Source of the DNA: Cypionkella psychrotolerans
GTDB lineage: Bacteria > Pseudomonadota > Alphaproteobacteria > Rhodobacterales > Rhodobacteraceae
DNA length: 56,104 nucleotides
Assembly (NCBI RefSeq): GCF_001294535.1
Contig: NZ_LGIC01000041.1
Location: 1-56,104 of the forward strand
Reading direction: 5' to 3'
Below are positions 36,727 to 45,788 of the stretch, one piece after another. The notes under the pieces were generated by a model. That model had not been told where the DNA came from. It saw nothing but the letters and a program-made list of their open reading frames with translations, and did no database searches. Both the position numbers and the translations under genes were made by a program. Every line of letters begins with the position of its first letter. Position 1 is the stretch's first letter.

Positions 36727-36777
36727 GCCTCGCTGTTCGTCCCCTGTTTACTGGGTCCGGGCGGCGGGGCTTTTTTT
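36727..36777 (+). terminator. Leader terminator before amiC-like gene, likely ANTAR-controlled
   Basis: GCCTCGC (36727-36733) pairs with GCGGGGC (36764-36770), one G-U pair, and seven T residues follow (36771-36777). It lies 17 bp before the amiC-like start and not after any gene, as expected for an attenuator. Another hairpin, CTGGCC-GCTT-GGCCGG, lies about 20 bases upstream. The operon encodes an ANTAR protein of the AmiR type, which relieves such terminators by binding leader RNA. Direct evidence is only the hairpin and T-tract. Confidence 0.55.
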
Positions 36778-36793
36778 ATGTGGGGCTGATCTG

Positions 36794-37876
36794 GTGAAAC
36801 GCCGCGTTGAACTTGGGTTATTGCATTCGCGCTCGGGCAGTTATGCGCTGATGTCAAAGGCCAGCCTGACCGGAGCGCTGGCTGCGATTGATGCAGTGAA
36901 TGCCGATGCAGGTCTGCCTGTGTATTTTACCTCGGTGCAGCGCGATCCGTGCGGCAATGCCGATGCATACGGCCCGTTGTGCGAAGAGATTTTGCGCGAT
37001 AGTAGCGCGCGGCATGTGGTTGGCTGTGTGACCTCGCTCAGTCGTAAAGAAGTGATCCCCAGCCTTGAAAAGCTGGACGGCACCCTGTGGTATCCGCTGC
37101 CCTACGAGGGGTTTGAGGCGTCTGATCGCGTGATTTACACCCATGCTTGCCCCAATCAGCACCTGTTGCCGCTGTTGGATTGGGCGATGCCCGCGCATGG
37201 CCGCAGGGTCTATCTGACCGGGTCGAATTACATCTGGGGCTGGGAGATCAACCGACTGGCCCGCATGACTATTGTGGAAGCGGGCGGCGTGGTGTTGGGC
37301 GAGCGGTATTTGCCGATTGGGGCTACGGATGTCGAACGGATGATTGATGAGATCCGCGTCAGTTGCCCGGATTTCGTGCTGAATTCGCTGGTAGGCGCTT
37401 CGTCTTATGCGTTTTTGCGCGCCTATCATGCGCTAAGCTTGACCGATCCGCGCTTTACGCCCGAGCGTTGCCCGATGCTGTCGTGCAATCTGACCGAATG
37501 TGAGTTTCCGCCTTTGGGGGCTGCGGCAGAGGGGTTGATTTCGGCTGGTCCATATTTTCGGGGGATTTCGGGCTGGCAAGGTCAGATCGATTTTGGATCG
37601 TCACACGAGGCTGCGAGTTATGGCGCGGTGACCGAGTTGGCGCGGTTGCTGGCGCATCACGGGCCGGGGTCTGAACATTTGCCGCTGGCGCAACTGCTCG
37701 CCGGGGCGGGCGGGATGGTAGATGCGGGCACGCATCATACGCGATTGCCGGTGATTATCGCTCAGGTGCGCAACGGCGCGTTTGAGGTGATCCAGAATCG
37801 CGGTATTGTGGTGGGCGATCCGTTTTTGTCGCGCGATGTGGGCACGGCTGCGACCCCGTTGCGGGTAGTGTCATGA
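36794..37876 (+). CDS. AmiC-like amide sensor (periplasmic-binding-protein fold)
   Basis: 360 residues from GTG 36794; the longer frame from 36671 runs through the leader terminator. VELGLLHSRSGSYALMSKAS starts the type I binding fold. ALAAIDAVNADAG, VVGCVTSLSRKEVIPSLEK and ACPNQHLLPLLDW follow as in AmiC and UrtA. There is no signal peptide, so it is cytoplasmic. In Pseudomonas aeruginosa AmiC sequesters AmiR until an amide binds. The gene overlaps the ANTAR gene by four bases, matching that partnership. Confidence 0.88.
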   Translation: MKRRVELGLLHSRSGSYALMSKASLTGALAAIDAVNADAGLPVYFTSVQRDPCGNADAYGPLCEEILRDSSARHVVGCVTSLSRKEVIPSLEKLDGTLWYPLPYEGFEASDRVIYTHACPNQHLLPLLDWAMPAHGRRVYLTGSNYIWGWEINRLARMTIVEAGGVVLGERYLPIGATDVERMIDEIRVSCPDFVLNSLVGASSYAFLRAYHALSLTDPRFTPERCPMLSCNLTECEFPPLGAAAEGLISAGPYFRGISGWQGQIDFGSSHEAASYGAVTELARLLAHHGPGSEHLPLAQLLAGAGGMVDAGTHHTRLPVIIAQVRNGAFEVIQNRGIVVGDPFLSRDVGTAATPLRVVS

Positions 37877-38478
37877 AACGGCAGGTGCGCAGCAAGTATT
37901 TGGGTGGGGCACGGGCGTTGATTTTGCACCGCCCACACCTGAACGTGCTGGCGCTGGCCCGGCAGTTGCGCGCGATTGGGTTGGTGGTGGATGAGGCTTG
38001 GCCCGAATTGGGCGCGCAGGCACTGGCTACTGATTTCATCTTTTTCGACGCCGATATGGGCTATGATGGCCAGTTTCCTTGGCCTGCGGGCGAGGCCCCG
38101 ATGCCGATGATTGCGATGATCGGGTCGGAAGCACCGGGGCGGATTGAGTGGTCGTTGCAGATCGGCGCACATGCGCAGCTGTTAAAGCCGATCACCGGCA
38201 GCGGCGTCTATTCTGCGGTGCTGATCGCGCGGGATGCGTTTGACCGCCAGCGCGCGCAGGCCGCTGAAATCGCCGATCTGCGGCGCAGGCTGGACGGGCG
38301 GCGAGCCGTAGTCCGCGCTGTTATGCTGTTGATGCAGATGGGGAAATCAGAGGCGGATGCCTACGGTCAGCTGCGTCAGATGGCGATGTCTTGGCAAATC
38401 AGTTTCGAGGATGCGGCGCTGCGCGTTGTGGCGCGCTATGCAGCGGAGGGCGGCGATGACCAGCGTAACCGGGGTTAA
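37873..38478 (+). CDS. AmiR-like ANTAR-domain antiterminator
   Basis: 201 residues. The N-terminal part (about 10-115) is a receiver-like domain without a clear phosphorylation Asp. A coiled coil (AQAAEIADLRRRLDGRRAVV) then leads into the ANTAR RNA-binding domain (about 137-190: AVMLLMQMGKSEADAYGQLR, then FEDAALRVVA). ANTAR proteins bind paired hairpins in leader RNA and prevent termination. The likely target is the leader upstream of the amiC-like gene. Its stop overlaps the following permease by 23 bp. Confidence 0.88.
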   Translation: MKRQVRSKYLGGARALILHRPHLNVLALARQLRAIGLVVDEAWPELGAQALATDFIFFDADMGYDGQFPWPAGEAPMPMIAMIGSEAPGRIEWSLQIGAHAQLLKPITGSGVYSAVLIARDAFDRQRAQAAEIADLRRRLDGRRAVVRAVMLLMQMGKSEADAYGQLRQMAMSWQISFEDAALRVVARYAAEGGDDQRNRG

Positions 38479-39337
38479 CTTCGCGCCCAAAGGGGCTCTG
38501 CGGCGGCTGATGGACCGCAAGCTCGCCGTGTTCGGCATGATGTTGATTGCCATTGTGGTGGCGGGGGCCATATTCGCGCCGTGGATCGCACCCTTTGCGC
38601 CGGATCAGCAGAATTTTGATGGCTTGACGATAGAGGGCGCGCCGATGGCGCCCGGTGGGGCTTATCTGATGGGCACCGACTTGCTGGGCCGCGATTTGTT
38701 CAGCCGGATCTTGTATGGTGCGCGGACGTCGCTGTTGATCGGGGTGGTGGCGAATGGACTTGCGTTGCTGATTGGCACCTTGGTCGGGCTGACGGCGGGG
38801 TATTTTCGCGGTTGGGTCGGATCGGTGTTGATGCGGTTTACCGATCTGATGATGGCGTTTCCGGCATTGTTGCTGGCGATTTGTCTGGCGGCAATCTTTC
38901 AGCCATCGTTGTGGATAGTGGCTTTGGTGATTGCTTTGGTGAACTGGGTGCAGACGGCGCGGGTGATTTACACCGAGACCACATCGCTTGCGACCCGCGA
39001 TTTTATCGCGGCGGAACGCACCTTGGGCGCAAGCACCGGGCGAATTTTGTTCAAACATATCCTGCCGCATCTGGTGCCGACCATCATCGTCTGGGGCACA
39101 TTGGGGATTTCCACTACCGTTTTGCTTGAGGCTACACTGTCGTTTCTGGGTGTGGGCGTGCAGCCGCCGACTGCGTCTTGGGGCAATATTATCTTTGAAA
39201 ATCAGACCTATTTCCAATCAGCACCGTGGCTGGTGTTCATTCCCGGCGCGGCGATTATCTTGCTGGCTTTGGCGTTCAATCTGGTGGGCGACGCGTTGCG
39301 TGACGTACTGGACCCGACGCAGAGGGGGCGCGCCTGA
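38456..39337 (+). CDS. Peptide/nickel-type ABC permease, DppC type
   Basis: 293 residues from ATG 38456, with GGAGGG upstream; a longer frame from 38357 lies within the ANTAR gene. An N-terminal helix is followed by YLMGTDLLGRDLFSRILYGA, the EAA loop RTLGASTGRILFKHILPHL and the C-terminal FLGVGVQPPTASWGNII. It is one channel subunit of the second transporter. In this operon the DppC-type gene precedes the DppB-type gene, opposite to the first transporter. Confidence 0.92.
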   Translation: MTSVTGVNFAPKGALRRLMDRKLAVFGMMLIAIVVAGAIFAPWIAPFAPDQQNFDGLTIEGAPMAPGGAYLMGTDLLGRDLFSRILYGARTSLLIGVVANGLALLIGTLVGLTAGYFRGWVGSVLMRFTDLMMAFPALLLAICLAAIFQPSLWIVALVIALVNWVQTARVIYTETTSLATRDFIAAERTLGASTGRILFKHILPHLVPTIIVWGTLGISTTVLLEATLSFLGVGVQPPTASWGNIIFENQTYFQSAPWLVFIPGAAIILLALAFNLVGDALRDVLDPTQRGRA

Positions 39338-40257
39338 TGCCTGCCTACATCCTTCGTCGCCTGTTGCAATCGGGGCTTATCCTGCTGGGCGTCAGCTTTA
39401 TCACCTTCTTTTTGCTGTTCGTGCTGCCCGCAGACCCCGTGCGCCAGATCGCCGGACGCTCGGCTTCGGCGGCGACGGTGGAAAGCATCCGGCATGAACT
39501 GGGTCTGGATCAGCCATTTTTGGTGCAGTTTGGCCATTATATTGGCGGGCTGGTGCAGGGCGATCTGGGCCGCAGTTATTTGCAAAAATCCGAGGTCTCG
39601 GTGCTGATCGCCTCGCGCCTGCCTGCGACCCTGCTGCTGATGGTAGCGGCGATTTTTTGCGAGCTGGTGATCGGCCTTGCGATGGGGATTGTAGCTGCTC
39701 TGCGGCGCGATAGTTTTACCGATCAGGCGTTGATGATGACCTCGTTTGTGACCGTATCAGCCCCGCAATTCGTGGTCAGCCTGCTGATGCTCTATGTGTT
39801 TGCAGTGAAACTCGGCTGGTTCCCGATTGGCGGCTACGGCACCTTCCGGCATCTGGTGCTACCTGCGGTGACCCTGGGGATCCTGGGCTCGGGCTGGTAT
39901 TCCCGCATGATGCGCTCGTCGATGATCGACGTGATGCGCACCGATTACATCCGCACCGCGCGCTCCAAAGGGCTGACCCGCGCCCGCGTCGTGCTGGGCC
40001 ATGCTTTGCCCAACGCCATCCTGCCGATTATCGCCATGATCGGTATCGACATAGGCGTATTCATGGGCGGTATCGTGGTGGTGGAGAGCGTTTTCGGCTG
40101 GCCCGGTATTGGCCAGTTGGCGTGGCAAGCGATCCAGCGCATCGACATTCCGATCATCATGGGCGTGACACTGGTATCCGCCGTTGCCATCGTGCTGGGC
40201 AACCTGCTGGCTGACCTGATCGCCCCGTTCATCGATCCTCGAATTAAGCTGAAATGA
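39337..40257 (+). CDS. Peptide/nickel-type ABC permease, DppB type
   Basis: 306 residues; the start ATG shares its A with the preceding stop. MPAYILRRLLQSGLILLGVS, FVLPADPVRQIAG and the EAA loop ARSKGLTRARVVLGHALPNA identify the DppB subunit. Six helices are predicted. It pairs with the DppC-type subunit before it. Confidence 0.92.
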   Translation: MPAYILRRLLQSGLILLGVSFITFFLLFVLPADPVRQIAGRSASAATVESIRHELGLDQPFLVQFGHYIGGLVQGDLGRSYLQKSEVSVLIASRLPATLLLMVAAIFCELVIGLAMGIVAALRRDSFTDQALMMTSFVTVSAPQFVVSLLMLYVFAVKLGWFPIGGYGTFRHLVLPAVTLGILGSGWYSRMMRSSMIDVMRTDYIRTARSKGLTRARVVLGHALPNAILPIIAMIGIDIGVFMGGIVVVESVFGWPGIGQLAWQAIQRIDIPIIMGVTLVSAVAIVLGNLLADLIAPFIDPRIKLK

Positions 40258-40288
40258 CCAAAACCAACACGACCAACAGGAGACAAAA

Positions 40289-41905
40289 ATGAAAAAACTG
40301 CTCGCCTCCACGGCTTTGATGCTGGCCCTTTGCGGCCCAACGCTGGCGCAAGACTATGTTCCCGATCCAGCCGCCAAGCAGGGCGGGTCAATCGTGATGA
40401 CCTACAAGGATGACGTAGCCACGCTGGACCCGGCGATTGGCTATGATTGGCAAAACTGGTCGATGATCCGGTCTTTGTTCGATGGTCTGATGGATTATGT
40501 GCCCGGCACCACCGATTTGCGCCCCGGTCTGGCCGAAAAGTATGAGATTTCTGAGGATGGCCTGACCTACACCTTCCACCTGCGCGCAGGCGTCAAGTTC
40601 CACAATGGCCGCGAGATGACGGCGGATGATGTGAAATACTCTCTAGACCGGGTAACTTTGCCAGCGACGCAATCGCCGGGCTCGGGTTTTTTCGGCTCGA
40701 TCAAGGGCTATGATGCGATGGTCGGCGGCACCGCCACCAGCCTTGAAGGCGTCACAGTGGTCGATCCGCTGACGGTGAAGATCGAACTGTCGCGCCCCGA
40801 CGCCACCTTCCTGCATGTCATGGCGATCAACTTCTCTTCCGTGGTGCCGAAAGAAGCGGTCGAGGCCGCGAATGGCGACTTTGGCAAAATGCCGGTCGGC
40901 ACCGGTGCGTTCAAAATGAAGGAATGGACGCTGGGCCAAAGCCTAGTGTTCGAGCGTAACACCGACTACTGGCGCAAGGGCGAGCCCTATCTGGACCAGA
41001 TCACCTATGAGTTCGGCCAAGAGCCTATCGTCGCCCTGCTGCGCTTGCAGAATGGCGAGATCGACATTCCCGGCGACGGCATTCCGCCTGCGAAATTCAC
41101 CGAAGTGATGGGTGATCCGGCGCAAAAGGCCCGCGTTGTGACGGGCGATGTGCTGCACACCGGCTATATCACGATGAACGTCACCGCCGCCCCGTTCGAC
41201 AAGGTCGAGGTGCGGCGTGCGGTGAACATGGCGATCAACAAGACCCGCATCGTGCAGGTGGTCAACAACCGCGCCGTGCCTGCCACGCAACCGCTGCCGC
41301 CTGCAATGCCTGGCTACACCAAGGACTATGCGGGTTATCCGTTTGACGCGGAAGGTGCCAAGAAACTGCTGGCCGATGCGGGTTATCCGGACGGGTTCGA
41401 GACCGATCTTTACGCGATGAACACCGACCCGAATCCACGGATTGCGCAAGCCATCCAGCAGGATCTGGCCGCCATCGGCATCAAGGCCAACATCCAATCG
41501 CTGGCGCAGGCCAATGTGATTGAAGCGGGCGGCGCGGGCACAGCGCCGATGATCTGGTCGGGCGGCATGGCATGGGTTGCCGACTTCCCCGATCCGTCGA
41601 ACTTCTATGGGCCGATCTTAGGCTGTGCGGGTGCCGAAGCCGGGGGCTGGAACTGGTCGAAATACTGCAACCCCGAACTCGACAAGGCTGCCGTTGCCGC
41701 TGACAGCATGTCCGATCCTGCAAAAACCGCAGATCGTCTGAAGGCATGGTCGGATATTTACATGAAGGTGATGGAGGATGCGCCATGGGCTCCGGTCTAT
41801 AACGACCAGCGTTTCACCATGAAATCAGACCGTATGGGCGGAGCGGATGCGTTGTTTGTCGATCCGATTGCCACCGTCAACTTTGACTATGTGTATGTGA
41901 AGTAA
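40289..41905 (+). CDS. ABC transporter substrate-binding protein (family 5)
   Basis: 538 residues with AGGAGA seven bases upstream, the strongest ribosome site in this operon. The signal peptide is 1-20 (ending TLAQ). Family motifs are YEISEDGLTYTFHLRAGVKF, VKYSLDRV, MPVGTGAFKMKEW and VEVRRAVNMAINKTRIV. This periplasmic receptor captures the substrate for the second system. Given the amide sensor and formamidase neighbours, an amide or amino-acid derivative is possible, but its fold is the general peptide type. Confidence 0.92.
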   Translation: MKKLLASTALMLALCGPTLAQDYVPDPAAKQGGSIVMTYKDDVATLDPAIGYDWQNWSMIRSLFDGLMDYVPGTTDLRPGLAEKYEISEDGLTYTFHLRAGVKFHNGREMTADDVKYSLDRVTLPATQSPGSGFFGSIKGYDAMVGGTATSLEGVTVVDPLTVKIELSRPDATFLHVMAINFSSVVPKEAVEAANGDFGKMPVGTGAFKMKEWTLGQSLVFERNTDYWRKGEPYLDQITYEFGQEPIVALLRLQNGEIDIPGDGIPPAKFTEVMGDPAQKARVVTGDVLHTGYITMNVTAAPFDKVEVRRAVNMAINKTRIVQVVNNRAVPATQPLPPAMPGYTKDYAGYPFDAEGAKKLLADAGYPDGFETDLYAMNTDPNPRIAQAIQQDLAAIGIKANIQSLAQANVIEAGGAGTAPMIWSGGMAWVADFPDPSNFYGPILGCAGAEAGGWNWSKYCNPELDKAAVAADSMSDPAKTADRLKAWSDIYMKVMEDAPWAPVYNDQRFTMKSDRMGGADALFVDPIATVNFDYVYVK

Positions 41906-41906
41906 C

Positions 41907-42866
41907 ATGTGCAAAGCCTGCAATTACACGATCCACGGCGCGCAATACCACTTCGGCTGGGACAATTCCAATCCCCCTGCCGCACGGGTGGAGCCGGGCT
42001 CGACGATCTTGTTCCATTGTCAGGATTCCTCGGCGGGCCAGCTTGGCCCGTCGTCGACTCTGGCAGATGTGACAGCGCTTGATTTCGGCAAGATCAACCC
42101 GGTCTCGGGTCCGATCTATGTCGAAGGCGCCGAACCGGGTGACGCGATCAAGGTCACCATCGAAAGCTTTGCCCCGCGCGTCTTTGACGGGCGTGGCTTT
42201 GGCTGGACGGCGAATATTCCGGGCTTTGGCCTTCTTGCCGATCAATTCCTCGACCCCGCCCTGCACGTATGGGCCTATGATCCTGGGCAAATGGGGCCAG
42301 CTCTGTTCGGGCGTGAAGCCCGCGTGCCGCTGAAGCCCTTCGCGGGCACCATCGGCAATGCTTTGGCCGCACCCGGCCTACACTCGGTTGTCCCACCGCG
42401 CCGGGTCGGCGGCAATCTGGATATCCGCGATCTGAATGCGGGGGTGACGCTTTACCTGCCAGTCGAAGTCGCGGGCGCGTTGTTCAGCGTCGGCGACACG
42501 CATGCCGCACAGGGTGATGGCGAGGTGTGCGGCACGGCGATCGAATCTCCGATGGATGTGGTGTTGACGCTGGATCTGGTCAAAGGCGCAAATCTGAAAA
42601 ACCCGCGCTTTACCACCCCCGGCCCGGTGACACGACACCTTGACGCCAAGGGTTATGAGGTGACCACGGGCATCGGGCCTGATCTGATGGCAGCTTCACG
42701 CGATGCGGTGGCGGGGATGATTGACCATTTGTGCGCGCAGCGCGGCATGGCGGCAGTTGATGCCTATATGCTTGTATCGACCTGCGGCGATCTGCGGATA
42801 TCTGAAATTGTCGATATGCCGAACTGGGTGGTTAGCTTTTACTTCCCACGTTGTGTGTTTGAATGA
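41907..42866 (+). CDS. Acetamidase/formamidase-family hydrolase
   Basis: 319 residues starting directly after the binding-protein stop. FmdA/AmdA family features: NPPAARVEPGSTILFHCQDS, GPIYVEGAEPGDAIKVTIES, FAGTIGNALA, GDTHAAQGDGEVCGTAIES (metal-site His and Glu), then VSTCGDLRISEIVD. It hydrolyses formamide, acetamide or similar amides to ammonia and the acid in the cytoplasm. With the AmiC/AmiR pair it forms an amide-inducible use system. Confidence 0.92.
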   Translation: MCKACNYTIHGAQYHFGWDNSNPPAARVEPGSTILFHCQDSSAGQLGPSSTLADVTALDFGKINPVSGPIYVEGAEPGDAIKVTIESFAPRVFDGRGFGWTANIPGFGLLADQFLDPALHVWAYDPGQMGPALFGREARVPLKPFAGTIGNALAAPGLHSVVPPRRVGGNLDIRDLNAGVTLYLPVEVAGALFSVGDTHAAQGDGEVCGTAIESPMDVVLTLDLVKGANLKNPRFTTPGPVTRHLDAKGYEVTTGIGPDLMAASRDAVAGMIDHLCAQRGMAAVDAYMLVSTCGDLRISEIVDMPNWVVSFYFPRCVFE

Positions 42867-44695
42867 GCGCAGCTTTACCAAATGCCGGGGCCGCATTGGC
42901 CCCGGAAGTGTTGTCAGTGCAAGGGCTTACGGTATCGGTGCGCACGGGCAACGGGGACCGTGCTTTGGTTGAAAACCTGTCGTTCACGTTGCACCGGGGT
43001 GAAACCTTGGCGATTGCAGGCGAAAGCGGCTCTGGCAAGTCGATCACTTCGCTGGCAATCATGGGTCTGTTGCCGCCGCCTGCGGTGCGGATCACGGCGG
43101 GCAGCGTCCGTCTGGGCGACACCGATCTGACCAAGCTGCCCGAGGCGCAGATGCGATCGTTGCGCGGTGCCCGCATTGCGATGATCTTTCAGGAACCGAT
43201 GACCTCGCTGAACCCGGTACTGACGATTGGCGCGCAACTGACAGAGGCGATCCGGGCGCATAGCGATGCAACCCGCAGCGAAGCCCGCGCGCAAGCATTG
43301 GCCGCACTGCAAGCCGTGCGGCTGTCGCAGCCCGAACAACGGCTTAAGCAATATCCACACGAGTTGTCGGGCGGTATGCGTCAGCGTGTGATGATCGCGA
43401 TGGCGCTTGCCCTGCGCCCCGAAGTGCTGATCGCAGACGAGCCGACCACCGCCCTGGATGTGACGGTGCAGCGTGAGGTTTTGGATTTGTTGCGCGATTT
43501 GCAGCGCGAATTTGGCACGGCGATCATTCTGATCACGCATGATATGGGCGTGGTCGCTGAAATGGCAGACCGCGTGATCGTGATGAAAGCCGGGCAGGTG
43601 GTAGAGGCGGCAACGACCCGTGATATCTTTGTGGCACCGCAAATGCCCTATACTCAAAATTTGTTGGCGGCGGTGCCACGGATGGGCAATGGCTCGCGCG
43701 TTTCCAGCGATGTACCCCGCGACAGGTCCGGCGAAACCATTGCGCGACTTCGCGATGTGGTGGTGCGATTTCCGCTGAAAGGCGGCATTCTGGGCCGGAC
43801 CACAGCGCATGTGCATGCTGTCGAACATGTCAGCTTTGATATTCGCCGGGGCGAAACATTTGCACTGGTGGGGGAATCCGGTTGTGGAAAATCGACGATT
43901 GCCAAGGCGATAGTTGGCCTTGCCCCGCATCAGGGCCGGATTGAAATTGCAGGCCAAAGCTTTTCCGATCTGGATGCTGCTGGCCAAAAGGCGCTACGCC
44001 GCCGCGTGCAGATCGTGTTTCAAGACCCGATGGCAGCGCTAGATCCACGCATGACCGTGGGCGCTCTGATTGCCGAACCTTTGGTGATCCACCGCCTTGG
44101 CAGCGCAGCCGAGCAACGCGCCCGCGCATCGGAATTGATGCAGCGCGTCGGGCTGACCGATGATCAGCTTAATCGCTATCCGCACGAATTTTCGGGCGGG
44201 CAGCGCCAGCGCATCTGCATCGCACGTGCCTTGGCGTTGCAGCCCGATCTGATCATCGCTGACGAATCCGTGTCGGCCTTGGATGTCTCGGTGCAGGCGC
44301 GGGTGCTAGAGTTGTTGCAAACCTTGCAGCGCGAATATGGCGTGGCGTTCTTGTTCATCAGTCACGATATGGCAGTGGTTGAGAATATTTCGGACCGTGT
44401 GGCGGTGATGTATTTGGGCCAGATCGTGGAGACCGGCAGCCGCGCGCAGGTGTTCGGCAACCCGCAACATGCCTACACCCAGCGCTTGATCGAGGCGGTT
44501 CCGGTGCCAGACCCCAGCCACATCCGCGCGGCATCACCTCGGTTGGCAGGCGACGTACCCAGTCCGGTGCATACTTTGGGCCAAGGTCCAGCGCGGTTGG
44601 TGATGGTCGATGTTGGCGACGGCCATTTGGTAGCGCGGCTATACGACGGCGCTGAAAAACACTGTCTATCCTCCGCTAATTTCCGTCGAGAGTAA
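42863..44695 (+). CDS. Fused double ATPase of peptide-type ABC transporter (DppD-DppF)
   Basis: 610 residues with two complete ATPase domains in one chain. The first has Walker A GESGSGKS at 53-60, LSGGMRQRVMIAMAL and LIADEPTTALD. The second has GESGCGKS at about 335-342, FSGGQRQRICIARAL and IIADESVSALD. Such fused forms (like GsiA) power DppBC-type permeases. The usual Cys-rich C-terminal extension is replaced by a short tail. It overlaps the formamidase gene by four bases and closes the operon. Confidence 0.93.
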   Translation: MSAALPNAGAALAPEVLSVQGLTVSVRTGNGDRALVENLSFTLHRGETLAIAGESGSGKSITSLAIMGLLPPPAVRITAGSVRLGDTDLTKLPEAQMRSLRGARIAMIFQEPMTSLNPVLTIGAQLTEAIRAHSDATRSEARAQALAALQAVRLSQPEQRLKQYPHELSGGMRQRVMIAMALALRPEVLIADEPTTALDVTVQREVLDLLRDLQREFGTAIILITHDMGVVAEMADRVIVMKAGQVVEAATTRDIFVAPQMPYTQNLLAAVPRMGNGSRVSSDVPRDRSGETIARLRDVVVRFPLKGGILGRTTAHVHAVEHVSFDIRRGETFALVGESGCGKSTIAKAIVGLAPHQGRIEIAGQSFSDLDAAGQKALRRRVQIVFQDPMAALDPRMTVGALIAEPLVIHRLGSAAEQRARASELMQRVGLTDDQLNRYPHEFSGGQRQRICIARALALQPDLIIADESVSALDVSVQARVLELLQTLQREYGVAFLFISHDMAVVENISDRVAVMYLGQIVETGSRAQVFGNPQHAYTQRLIEAVPVPDPSHIRAASPRLAGDVPSPVHTLGQGPARLVMVDVGDGHLVARLYDGAEKHCLSSANFRRE

Positions 44696-44883
44696 CCCGA
44701 GTAGGAAGTGAACCCTCTGCAAATCTCCGACGAAGAGAAAATCGCATTATTCGATGACATTTAGGAAGGACTATGGTCCAGATAACGTCAATTTTTCGCA
44801 GACAAACACTCCTAGCGGCCGAGTTTGGCGCGGTCTTCCCGCAGGCCACTATCGCCTCTTACACAGGAAATAGAACGCATTGT

Positions 44884-45225
44884 TCAACGCGGCGTTCGGC
44901 ACGGGTATCGCGACCACGCGGTCAGCATTGAGCATATCAGGCATGGGGGCGACCATAGAGGACCAACTCGTCGCAATTTCCCCACCTCGAATGTATAGAT
45001 AGTCCCGGCACAATAGGCGACAATATTGATATAGGTCGTAAGAACCCCCTGCGCAGTCTGCCCAGATGTCCTGATCCAAGCCGAAGGTGGTCCGTTATTG
45101 TCGACAGAGTCGAGATCGAGTTCGCTGTTTCCAGTGCCACCCAGCGGAGGCCAGCGCTCCGCAAATGCGAATGACGGCTGGCAGGCAACTATCGCGGTAG
45201 CAAAAGCAATCGCCCGGCTGTTCAT
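44884..45225 (-). pseudogene. Small secreted protein, probably frameshifted
   Basis: From ATG 45225 a signal peptide ends FAFA, and the mature part reads ERWPPLGGTGNSELDLDSVD, SAWIRTSGQTAQGVLTTYIN, typical of small periplasmic proteins. After about codon 85 the frame becomes Arg/Cys/Pro-rich. A neighbouring frame instead gives MVAPMPDMLNADRVVAIPVP then NNAFYFLCKRR and stop at 44849, a much more natural end. A single frameshift near 44950-44990 is therefore likely. Function is unknown. Confidence 0.4.
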
Positions 45226-45345
45226 TCCAGCCACCCAGCAGGAAGGTGGTGCATCGGATGATCGAAAGACAAGCCGTCTCGCCGCTCGACGACATGCCCC
45301 TTATTGAAGGTTGATCTGGCCGTGGTCGAATAATTCCGAACAGCC

Positions 45346-45788
45346 TTGAAAAGAAAGAACATAGTAGCCCGCGCGGGGCGCGCGCGGTCCGGCCGGGGGA
45401 TTTGGCAAAGCCAAACGCCCCAGCCCTGATCTCAAATGCCGTCACCGGGGATCGACCGGGCAAAGCCCAGCTCACCCCAGCACCGACGGTTTATTCTGGT
45501 CTCATGATCCGCCTGACATCCCTGTCCGCGCCAGTCAATCGGCAAGCGCCGCGCGAAGCGCGTCGTCTCCAGCGGGGAGCCGTGTTGTCGCTTGCGCGCC
45601 TGCCCGCGCCACCTCTCCGCCTCCGACCGATGACAGTCGCCGCCAGCGCCGCAGGCAGGGCGTAGCCCTCCCTGCTCTGTCCTCCGGGAAATGTGCATTT
45701 CCCGAAAGACAGAACAGGAAGTGCCGCCCAAGGCGGATGAAGGGCAAAAGATCCCGACCCGCGCCACCACAAAGACGGAGCGCCCTAA
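45346..45788 (+). repeat. Structured intergenic element, copy A
   Basis: About 440 bp, roughly 85-90% identical by eye to copy B at 47316-47754. Core hairpin: GGGGATTTGGC-AAA-GCCAAACGCCCC (45397-45421). A second hairpin is CGGGC-AAA-GCCC (about 45456-45468). A long interrupted stem at 45671-45718 has CCTG, CTGTC and CGGGAAATG on the left and CATTTCCCG, GACAG and CAGG on the right, separated by small internal loops. CCGCC-CAA-GGCGG follows. It ends with GGAG upstream of the ATG at 45789, so it includes that gene's ribosome site. Confidence 0.75.
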
